DNA of 21,407 nt from a virus. Shown here piece after piece: positions 15,608-21,186 of the stretch (the stretch's first letter is position 1; each line of letters opens with the position of its first letter). Made by a program: the position numbers and the translations under genes. The DNA lies in IMG/VR virus record IMGVR_UViG_3300025146_000077, positions 1 to 21,407 of that record. One strand, written 5' to 3'. Under the pieces are notes generated by a model. It saw nothing but the letters and a program-made list of their open reading frames with translations. It searched no databases and was not told the DNA's origin.

Positions 15608-16511
15608 TATTCAAGATTTCCCTGATCATGGATTCAAAGGATACGGAAGGTTCCCAACCTATCGTTTTTGCCTTGGTATAATCACCAATCAGGCAATCTA
15701 CATCGGCGGGCCTGAAATATAACGGGTCTTGTTTTATATAAGGCGTCCAATCGTCGATACCGACTAATTTGAACGTCAACGTCAGTAAATCTCTTACAGT
15801 CCTGGGAATTCCGGTGGCGAGAACGTAATCATCTGGTTTTTCTTGTTGAAGGATTAACCACATTCCTCTGACAAAATCTCCCGCATACCCCCAGTCTCTT
15901 ACGGCGTCCAGATTACCCAGAACAAGATGATCTTGAAGTCCTGATTTTATTCTGGCCACTCCATTACAGACTTTACGGGTAACGAATTCAATCCCTCTTA
16001 ACGGGCTTTCATGATTGAACAAAATTCCGTTACAGGCGAACAGTCCGTAAGACTCGCGATAATCAACCGTCAGCCAGTAAGCCGCGAGTTTTGACACTCC
16101 ATAAGGGCTTCTGGGATGAAACGGAGTTTCTTCATTTTGAGGCGGTGGAGATGAACCGTACAATTCAGAGGTCGAGGCTTGATAAAACTTACACCTTGTT
16201 TCCCTGACGCCTTCCAGGATATTCATCGTCCCTAAAGCGTTTATTTCAAAAGTCGTTCTGGGTATTTTGAAAGACTCTGCTACAAATGACATCGCCGCCA
16301 GATTATAGACTTCATCTGGGTTTATCTTTTTTATGAGGTTTCCAACTAACGGGTCGGTAACATCACCTTCTACTATTGTAATGCCTTCAGGAATTGACCT
16401 GGATTGTGAAGTTCTCCGGACTAATCCGTAAACTTCATAGTTCTTGTCCAGGAGATATTTCGATAAATAATGACCGTCCTGTCCTGTGACACCGGCAATG
16501 AAAGCCTTCAA
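15585..16511 (-). CDS. gmd: GDP-mannose 4,6-dehydratase (308 aa)
   Basis: This enzyme converts GDP-mannose to GDP-4-keto-6-deoxymannose with bound NADP(H). The Rossmann motif is GVTGQDG (7-13). The catalytic set is present: STSELYG (Ser113-Thr114-Glu116) and YGVSK (Tyr137, Lys141). Signature blocks KFYQASTSELYG, FACNGILFNHESPLRG, FVTRKV and GNLDAVRDWGYAGDFV are typical of Gmd rather than other short-chain sugar epimerases. It is shorter than the usual 340-370 residues because the loop after VRRTS is reduced. It appears to start with TTG at 16511, sharing TTGA with the upstream stop and lacking an evident Shine-Dalgarno sequence, so translation is probably coupled. It supplies the substrate for the next enzyme. 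Confidence 0.9.
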   Translation of the reverse strand: MKAFIAGVTGQDGHYLSKYLLDKNYEVYGLVRRTSQSRSIPEGITIVEGDVTDPLVGNLIKKINPDEVYNLAAMSFVAESFKIPRTTFEINALGTMNILEGVRETRCKFYQASTSELYGSSPPPQNEETPFHPRSPYGVSKLAAYWLTVDYRESYGLFACNGILFNHESPLRGIEFVTRKVCNGVARIKSGLQDHLVLGNLDAVRDWGYAGDFVRGMWLILQQEKPDDYVLATGIPRTVRDLLTLTFKLVGIDDWTPYIKQDPLYFRPADVDCLIGDYTKAKTIGWEPSVSFESMIREILNNELSVIH

Positions 16512-17236
16512 GACAGATTTATCATTTTTGATTTACGGTTCCCTTTGTAGTGAAGGATATATTCCTTTAAAATGGAACGATTCATCACGTTCAGTTCACT
16601 ACGTTTCATCTTCCCGTCTTTCGGAACCTTAAAAAACTTGGACAGATTCCGTTCTTTGTATCCAACCTGTCGTCTGGCCCAGTCGAAGACTTCACAATCC
16701 TGCCAACCGGGGAGCTGGAAGACAATGCCCTTTTTAAGACAGTTGATATAGTTTTCGAGGAACTCGTCGAATCGGTCGTATTCGGTGTCGAAACCGACAA
16801 AACCTGTCTCGGTATAAAGTCCTTCACGTCCTAAAAATACCAACGGAGAACCTTTAAACAGCTTGTCGAGAAAGTCTTCCGTTATCGGTTTTCTTATGTA
16901 TAAATCCGCATCCAGCCAAAAGACCTTGCCTTTATGATTTTGTAAAACATCGTATTGAGCGAATAACTTCCGTGAGAACCTCCATAGGTCGAAGTTATAA
17001 TCATACCCGTTATTCCGCTTACCGAAGGCCAGAGGCATGTTCTTAATGTAAGTCAGGAAGTTTGTGGCATTGGGAATCGCGAAGAAATCCCTGACTTCTA
17101 TTTTTTCATCGTCTATCTCAAACGGACTGAGCGGAAATTCTGAATAGACGATTAATTTTGTGGGCCAGTTCTTGATGACCGAATCAATCATCTTCCGTGC
17201 GTAAGTCTCATAAATAGACTTACTAAAGGTCGTCAC
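16508..17236 (-). CDS. Glycosyltransferase, GT-A-like, phage type (242 aa)
   Basis: MTTFSKSIYETYARKMIDSV and KNWPTKLIVYSE are followed by FDLWRFSRKLFAQYDVL and the metal-binding FWLDADLYIRKPI (Asp109-Ala-Asp111), then FLGREGLYTETGFVGFDT and LPGWQDCEVFDWAR. This order is that of a nucleotide-diphospho-sugar transferase group common in environmental phages and in surface-polysaccharide clusters. The only standard start is GTG at 17236, but the same frame upstream spells IAIIA, which would complete the first beta strand; there is no ATG, GTG or TTG before it, only ATT/ATA codons back to a TAA. The stop overlaps gmd by TTGA. The acceptor is unknown. Confidence 0.75.
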   Translation of the reverse strand: MTTFSKSIYETYARKMIDSVIKNWPTKLIVYSEFPLSPFEIDDEKIEVRDFFAIPNATNFLTYIKNMPLAFGKRNNGYDYNFDLWRFSRKLFAQYDVLQNHKGKVFWLDADLYIRKPITEDFLDKLFKGSPLVFLGREGLYTETGFVGFDTEYDRFDEFLENYINCLKKGIVFQLPGWQDCEVFDWARRQVGYKERNLSKFFKVPKDGKMKRSELNVMNRSILKEYILHYKGNRKSKMINLS

Positions 17237-17238
17237 CG

Positions 17239-17811
17239 CTATAATGGCAATATGCTCACTGAATAGACCTTGGACAAGACTTTAAGGAGAAGATTTTCCT
17301 TCTCCCAGTCGTGGTCAGGATAAGGTCCGTCCCCAGTCCTGGGGATGTCATGGTTCCGGTCGAACTCAAGAGCCGGATTTATCAACGTGTCAAAACCGGC
17401 CAGTCTTATTTCTTTGGGGCACCAGCGTTTGATCGCGATAAGGATCGCCGCTGTCCCGGTCGAGACATTGGGATGTCTGGCTCCCATTTGTCGAAAGCGT
17501 TGATTCCAGTAATTGCAATGCTGTAAAGGAATCATGACAGGTCTTTCAATACGGGAGATGACGTTAATCGCTCCCGAAGGATTGAAAGACCCGTTTTTGG
17601 GGTAGGCCCAATATTCAGGGGCCATGAACTTGAAGAAATTCCCCATGACCTCGGTGGAAGCGCAGATCGCGTCTACTTTGGAGCCGTAGTCTTCAGAACG
17701 AATAACACACGCCGAGCCTTTGAGTCTCACGACCTTATCGAAGGAATCTATTTCAGCCCCTCGTTTGGCTCCTTTTAAAGACGGACCATGCCCTACTACG
17801 ACGACCTTCAA
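17239..17811 (-). CDS. GT29 (sialyltransferase)-like glycosyltransferase (190 aa)
   Basis: The protein begins KVVVVGHGPSLKG, then IDSFDKVVRLKG (21-32), corresponding to the large nucleotide-binding motif of GT29 sialyltransferase-like proteins. A second block around 117-141 (STGTAAILIAIKRW, then EIRLAGFD) and a final DHDWEKENLLL (His167) match the small motifs in order. At 190 residues it is a minimal single-domain version. Translation appears to start at TTG 17811, directly after the upstream TAA, with GGGAA about six bases before; the strand KVVVVG follows immediately, so this start fits the fold. It lies between the unknown 104-aa gene and the GT-A gene. The donor need not be a sialic acid. 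Confidence 0.65.
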   Translation of the reverse strand: MKVVVVGHGPSLKGAKRGAEIDSFDKVVRLKGSACVIRSEDYGSKVDAICASTEVMGNFFKFMAPEYWAYPKNGSFNPSGAINVISRIERPVMIPLQHCNYWNQRFRQMGARHPNVSTGTAAILIAIKRWCPKEIRLAGFDTLINPALEFDRNHDIPRTGDGPYPDHDWEKENLLLKVLSKVYSVSILPL

Positions 17812-18126
17812 TTACGATTCCCAATAAATCAGCTTAACTTCCTTTTTTGTCTGTTTTTCATATTTTCTACAGATGTCTTCAAAATCTGAAAAATATTCAG
17901 GAGCGCGAAGTTCAATTTCATCATCACTGATAGTGGCGATATTTCCATTGAAAAAACTATTAATTACTGGATAACCGCTTAAATCTCCACGCTTGAAGAC
18001 TTCAATCCAGTAATACATCCCATAATCAGAAGAACGTTTTCTGGCAATCATGGATTCTGGAAGATGATTTTTGCAGAATTCCCAAAGATTACATTCTTTG
18101 TTTGCATCTCGTTTAACAATTTTCAT
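17812..18126 (-). CDS. Hypothetical protein in the sugar cassette (104 aa)
   Basis: A 104-aa protein with a Lys-rich start (MKIVKRDANKECNLWEFCKN), two early cysteines (Cys12, Cys18), a middle with several Tyr/Trp (YGMYYWIEVF), an acidic stretch (ISDDEIELRAPEYFSDFEDI) and a basic end. There is no signal peptide or membrane segment, and I do not recognise the family. GGAGG four bases before the ATG is one of the clearest ribosome binding sites in the cassette, and the stop directly abuts the TTG start of the GT29-like gene, so it is very likely expressed. The role is unknown; it may be an accessory factor of the neighbouring transferases. Confidence 0.55.
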   Translation of the reverse strand: MKIVKRDANKECNLWEFCKNHLPESMIARKRSSDYGMYYWIEVFKRGDLSGYPVINSFFNGNIATISDDEIELRAPEYFSDFEDICRKYEKQTKKEVKLIYWES

Positions 18127-18169
18127 AAAACCTCCGGTATCTAACTCGGAACGCCTTTACGCCTTAATG

Positions 18170-18463
18170 TTAATGTAAAGTAGTTGGTCCTAAAAGCCTG
18201 TCTATAAGCTCCATCGCGGGTCGAAAGTCTCTTCCAAGTTCTTTAGGATCAAGTCTGTAAATATCGCTTAAATACTTTTTCAGGTCGTACAAGTCTTCAA
18301 TGATGTTATAGATTCTTTCCTGAGTCGGTTCGGCCATCAACTCTCTCATTTGAAAAATAGAGTGTTTAACCCTGACTTCAGTATCGGGCCAGTTGACCCG
18401 TATGGAAGACAGTCTCCCGGTCAGTTCGTCTATTTCACAAAGAATGTCATTTTGAAGGCTCAT
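18170..18463 (-). CDS. Hypothetical helical protein in the sugar cassette (97 aa)
   Basis: A 97-aa, mostly helical, acidic protein: SLQNDILCEIDELTGRLSSI, then VKHSIFQMRELMAEPTQERI, NIIEDLYDLKKYLSDIYRLD and a C-terminal FRPAMELIDRLLGP. Regular spacing of Leu/Ile suggests amphipathic helices or a small coiled coil. The ATG follows the HNH stop by three bases, with no clear Shine-Dalgarno sequence; the upstream region may have been altered when the HNH gene arrived. A 43-bp gap separates it from the next gene. No family is recognised and no function can be given. Confidence 0.5.
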   Translation of the reverse strand: MSLQNDILCEIDELTGRLSSIRVNWPDTEVRVKHSIFQMRELMAEPTQERIYNIIEDLYDLKKYLSDIYRLDPKELGRDFRPAMELIDRLLGPTTLH

Positions 18464-18466
18464 GTT

Positions 18467-18793
18467 TTAAATGAATTTTCCTGTAATTTTGCATTTTTTT
18501 TGTAAGAATCTAATTCTCCCTTTTTTCTTACAATCCTGCATATTTTCTTTTTGTGTTCCTAAAAAAAGATGATTTGGGTTTACGCAAGAACGCACATCAC
18601 ATTTATGTAGAATTTTCATCCCATGCGGGATAGAACCATTAAATAATTCCCACATAAATCTATGTGATTGTTTTAATTTTCCATCAAGCCATATATGTCC
18701 ATATCCAACACGATCAACAGATGCGGTCCAAAGCCAGCATCCAGAATTAGGTTCAGGTTCATATTTTTCTTCAAGATTTGAATCTATTTTCAT
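18467..18793 (-). CDS. HNH endonuclease (free-standing, probable homing type, about 108 aa)
   Basis: After a short N-terminus come SGCWLWTAS (Cys19-Trp20), GYGHIWLDGK, QSHRFMWELFNG, then HKCDVRSCVNPNHLFLGT with the HNH core (His63, Cys65-Asp66, Cys70, Asn72-Pro-Asn74-His75) and ENMQDCKKKGR. This is the standard layout of phage HNH endonucleases that cleave DNA near their insertion site. The frame is open to ATG 18829, but the ATG at 18793 gives the usual family length; ribosome binding sites are weak for every candidate start. Either start overlaps the 3' end of the glycosyltransferase gene (stop at 18771). The sequence is visibly more A/T-rich than its neighbours, consistent with transfer. 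Confidence 0.8.
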   Translation of the reverse strand: MKIDSNLEEKYEPEPNSGCWLWTASVDRVGYGHIWLDGKLKQSHRFMWELFNGSIPHGMKILHKCDVRSCVNPNHLFLGTQKENMQDCKKKGRIRFLQKKCKITGKFI

Positions 18794-19769
18794 AGTCTTC
18801 AATGGATTCCCATACATCGACATTTCCATAAATCAGGTGTGGATGGGGGCTTTTACCAATCGAATAATACCACAGCCCACAGTCTATCTCTCCCGTGCCC
18901 TTGGGAGGTTTGATAGCGATAGTTGGAACTCCTATAGACCCAGCCTCGTGAATCAATGTCTGGGTGACAGAAATGACTTGATCCATACACGAAACTAAAG
19001 CCAGATGGTCATCCATGTCTTTGAGAGGATCGCCAATACAGTCTTTATCCCCGTATTGCAGGTTAATGGGCGTGCCTTGGATGGAATCTATTAAAGCCTT
19101 TACCGGGATACTTCCATGACGGGATTTATACGCATATCCGACCATCGGTCGGGGGAAGTTTTTCAGGATTTTAAGCCACTTCTCCCTTAACTCAGGATCA
19201 GGTTTCAGGAAAGGCTTTTTAGGGAAGTGAGACTTGTCCCTACGGTAAAACATGAAAAGGTCAGCTAGAGCGACTACCGCATCTCCCTCTATTTTTGAGA
19301 GATTGACCCTGGGGACGCATTTAATCCTGAAAGACCTCTCAAAAACCGGCACGAGTCGAGGATGACATTGAAGCTCCAAAGGCTCGTGACCCAATCGGAC
19401 GATAAGCTCCGGTATGGCAGAGGCGTATAAAATCTCGTCTCCGACCCCCTGCTCAGCCGCTATAATCAGCTTATTGACCTTATTTCCGGTCCATTTAGGG
19501 ATAGGGAGACTGAAGCCGTTAAGCCCTTGAAAGGTTATCGACCAGTCGCTTCTGAACTCAAAACCGTCCCAGTTATTAAACTTGCCCTGACTTAACCTTG
19601 AACTGCACAGGTGCCATCTGAAAGTTGGTGGGAAAAGGCTGTAATCTATCCTCCCTGCTTTCTTTAAGGTCTTTTTCAGGTCTCGTTTGATTATGTTGAA
19701 TTTTGTATCAGAGTAGTCTTCCCAATGACAGTGCCTCAGGTCTTCAACGATCTCTTTGAATTCATCCAC
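18771..19769 (-). CDS. GT-B glycosyltransferase, GT9/TPR-associated type (332 aa)
   Basis: About 95 N-terminal residues, helical at first (KEIVEDLRHCHWEDYS), precede the signature LIIAAEQGVGDEILYASAIP (101-120), whose EQG.GDE segment is the donor-binding loop of heptosyltransferase-like and TPR-linked glycosyltransferases. PVFERSF, MVGYAYKSRHG and the C-terminal DQVISVTQTLIHEAGSIGVP (about 265-290) match the second Rossmann domain of that group (the 'D.V...T...H.AG..G.P' pattern). The start is GTG at 19769, overlapping the LAGLIDADG gene by 8 bp, and no Shine-Dalgarno sequence is seen. The last 23 bp or more overlap the HNH gene. The sugar donor is unknown; the enzyme is probably cytoplasmic. 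Confidence 0.75.
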   Translation of the reverse strand: MDEFKEIVEDLRHCHWEDYSDTKFNIIKRDLKKTLKKAGRIDYSLFPPTFRWHLCSSRLSQGKFNNWDGFEFRSDWSITFQGLNGFSLPIPKWTGNKVNKLIIAAEQGVGDEILYASAIPELIVRLGHEPLELQCHPRLVPVFERSFRIKCVPRVNLSKIEGDAVVALADLFMFYRRDKSHFPKKPFLKPDPELREKWLKILKNFPRPMVGYAYKSRHGSIPVKALIDSIQGTPINLQYGDKDCIGDPLKDMDDHLALVSCMDQVISVTQTLIHEAGSIGVPTIAIKPPKGTGEIDCGLWYYSIGKSPHPHLIYGNVDVWESIEDYENRFKS

Positions 19770-20211
19770 GTTGTTCTAAAACAACCTGAACAGGCTCAGG
19801 ATCGTTGTGGATACCTTTTTTATTCAACCAATGAATTTGGTCAGAAAGAAGTTTACAAGCTTCTATCCCATCTTTATCCCATTTACCGCCCTTCCCTGGT
19901 TGAATTGCCGAAAATGCAAACAAACATTGAGCTTGTCTTAATTTTATTTTTAACTTATTGGATATTTTATCGCAAAAATCAACGGCTTTAGTTCCAGTTA
20001 AAACCCAATGAAAACATTGTTTCCAATGAGATTTTACTGTTTTAGTCCTAGTTCCTTTTTGGATTCTTCCTCCAAATTTCGATTGAAATTCCTGAAGAAT
20101 TGGTAAATCGGTATTTGTAACCAGAAGCCTTGGAACTAACCGTCCACGACATTGAGTAAATCCAATACAACCTTCACCGTCAATGAAGCCTGCGGCGTAT
20201 GATAAATTCAT
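19762..20211 (-). CDS. LAGLIDADG homing endonuclease (149 aa)
   Basis: The motif AAGFIDGEGCIGF (6-18) is a single LAGLIDADG helix with the metal-binding Asp11/Glu13 region, followed by the beta strands expected for DNA contacts (RGRLVPRLLVTNTD) and a second helical half with HWVLTGTKAVDFCDKI and LRQAQCLFAF. One motif in 149 residues implies action as a homodimer on a palindrome-like site. It is free-standing, not inside an intron or intein that I can see. AGGAAG eight bases before the ATG lies in the end of the 44-aa gene, whose stop it shares (TAATG). Its stop overlaps the glycosyltransferase start. The gene is A/T-rich relative to the cassette, consistent with lateral arrival. Confidence 0.85.
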   Translation of the reverse strand: MNLSYAAGFIDGEGCIGFTQCRGRLVPRLLVTNTDLPILQEFQSKFGGRIQKGTRTKTVKSHWKQCFHWVLTGTKAVDFCDKISNKLKIKLRQAQCLFAFSAIQPGKGGKWDKDGIEACKLLSDQIHWLNKKGIHNDPEPVQVVLEQRG

Positions 20212-20345
20212 TACTTTTTCTTCCTAGAAAGTCCTGCTTTTGAAAAAGCAATCGCTTGAGCCTGTTTACGAGGCTTACCAGCCTTTATTTCTGTTCTGAT
20301 ATTGGCAGAAATGACTTTCTTTGACTTTCCGGATTTCAGAGGCAT
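20211..20345 (-). CDS. Small basic phage protein (44 aa)
   Basis: ATG 20345 to TAA 20211 encodes 44 residues beginning [19 protein letters not shown] and ending AGLSRKKK. The [18 protein letters not shown] core is a pattern I recall from many small phage proteins of similar length, usually near structural or packaging genes. It is strongly basic (about a third Lys/Arg), so nucleic-acid binding is possible but unproven. AAAGGA six bases upstream of the ATG supports translation, and the stop overlaps the next start by TAATG. Confidence 0.75.
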   Translation of the reverse strand: MPLKSGKSKKVISANIRTEIKAGKPRKQAQAIAFSKAGLSRKKK

Positions 20346-20373
20346 GTGCTGTCCTTTGTAAGGGAAGGTCTTG

Positions 20374-20583
20374 TTAAGTCCTTTCGGTTCTTACGAATCT
20401 TACGAATAATTCAGCCATCTGAACGACTGATAGCATGGAGAAATAAATGTCTTTATTGAACCTGCCATCCTTGTTCGATTCACTTAAAGATTTATATTCC
20501 TCTACTGCCGTTTTGAGGCCGATAAGCCCTTTCGGTACTTTTTCATGTATGCGTTCCATTTTAGCCTGTTCTTCTTCCGCCAT
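20374..20583 (-). CDS. Small hypothetical helical phage protein (69 aa)
   Basis: The frame opens three codons further upstream (20592), but AAGGAG lies directly against that ATG, while it is nine bases from the ATG at 20583, so I use 20583. The protein ([20 protein letters not shown] onward) is helical, with a charged N-terminus, a central [17 protein letters not shown] and a more hydrophobic second helix, and ends [10 protein letters not shown]. The FVRFVR comes from a perfect 9-bp tandem DNA repeat (20390-20407). Position near small phage genes and the good ribosome binding site support expression. No family is recognised; it may bind a partner protein or DNA. Confidence 0.55.
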   Translation of the reverse strand: MAEEEQAKMERIHEKVPKGLIGLKTAVEEYKSLSESNKDGRFNKDIYFSMLSVVQMAELFVRFVRTERT

Positions 20584-20779
20584 CTTGCACATCTCCTTGT
20601 ATTACCAGCCGTTGATTTTATACTCATTGGGCTAAATGTAATACAGGGAAAACACTTTGTCTAGTAATACAGCAGGTGTAAACTGACCGTAAAATGAGGG
20701 AGATGTAGAGTGAAGTCATACCCATCCCACACAGGGGGCCTACCCGTACATCAGAATATCTAATAGGCTAATGCAGCAG
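20584..20779. other. Intergenic region between the endonuclease VII-like gene and the 69-aa gene
   Basis: About 195 bp with no convincing gene. It holds two copies of TAATACAG on the plus strand (20639-20646 and 20665-20672, 26 bp apart) and a short inverted partner (GTATTAC near 20599). On the minus strand a TTTACG, 16-base spacer, TGTATT pair is a weak promoter candidate for the downstream genes. No terminator with a U-tract is seen. It could hold a promoter or a packaging-related site, but nothing proves either. Confidence 0.35.
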
Positions 20780-21091
20780 CTATCTAACTGATTTCAGATA
20801 GAATATTGCCTTCTCAAGCAGAAGCAAGTCATCCTTAAAGCTACCTAGTGCTGTATTGCAGCGCATACATAGCAATCCTCGTACCTTGCCTGTCTTGTGG
20901 CAATGATCTACGGCTAACTCTCGTTCTGTAGCGCATTGTTCCTCACAGATAGCGCACTTACCGCCCTGGTACTCGAACATCTCCTTGAATTTGAGGCTAT
21001 TGCGGAAGTAATGCTTAACTCCACGAGCGTAAACATGCTTGGATATTGGAACATTAGTCTTTAGTTCCAGACACTTAGACAATCTAGCCAT
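20780..21091 (-). CDS. Endonuclease VII-like (recombination/HNH) nuclease (103 aa)
   Basis: The C-terminal two thirds match the T4 endonuclease VII family: GGKCAICEEQ (Cys46, Cys49), LAVDHCHKTGKVRGLLCMRC (Asp62-His63-His65, Cys75, Cys78) and ALGSFKDDLLLLEKAI. The two CxxC pairs bind zinc and the DHxH segment is the metal-dependent active site. T4 endonuclease VII resolves branched DNA and has a longer C-terminal dimerisation part; at 103 residues this version keeps only the nuclease core, so it may act as a resolvase, a nicking nuclease or a homing-type enzyme. The ATG at 21091 has a weak AAGG seven bases upstream. It lies between a gene of possible packaging function and the small genes. Confidence 0.85.
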   Translation of the reverse strand: MARLSKCLELKTNVPISKHVYARGVKHYFRNSLKFKEMFEYQGGKCAICEEQCATERELAVDHCHKTGKVRGLLCMRCNTALGSFKDDLLLLEKAIFYLKSVR

Positions 21092-21163
21092 GATCTAACC
21101 TTGTGTTGATAGTTTTGAAAGAGAGAAAGGGGGCGGAGAACCTTCATTCCTGCTCAATCCCTT

Positions 21164-21185
21164 CTTATCTTTCTCTTATCTCTCT
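21164..21185. repeat. Tandem 11-bp repeat (two copies, one mismatch)
   Basis: CTTATCTTTCT (21164-21174) is followed immediately by CTTATCTCTCT (21175-21185), directly downstream of the stop codon (21189-21187) of the right-edge gene. The minus strand here is purine-rich. Part of it (CTTTCTCT) is complementary to AGAGAAAG in the 21115-21130 purine tract, so an imperfect long-range hairpin is possible. The rest of the 95-bp gap 21092-21186 shows nothing else I can name. Confidence 0.6.
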
Positions 21186-21186
21186 C

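Noticed and set aside
18490-18565. Homopolymer T and A runs within the HNH gene as terminators
   Set aside because: They lie inside coding sequence of an A/T-rich gene and have no GC-rich stem next to them.
20639-20672. TAATAC-containing repeats resembling the start of a T7 RNA polymerase promoter
   Set aside because: Only the first six bases match; the CACTATAG-type initiation part is absent and the copies point away from the genes.
20600-20735. Short minus-strand frame of about 33 codons starting MGMTSLYISL in the 20584-20779 gap
   Set aside because: No good ribosome binding site, odd composition rich in Cys/Thr/Val, and no resemblance to a known small phage protein.
20780-20801. Inverted repeat CTATCT / AGATAG at the end of the endonuclease VII-like gene as a terminator
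   Set aside because: The stem is short and A/T-rich, and no U-tract follows on the minus strand.
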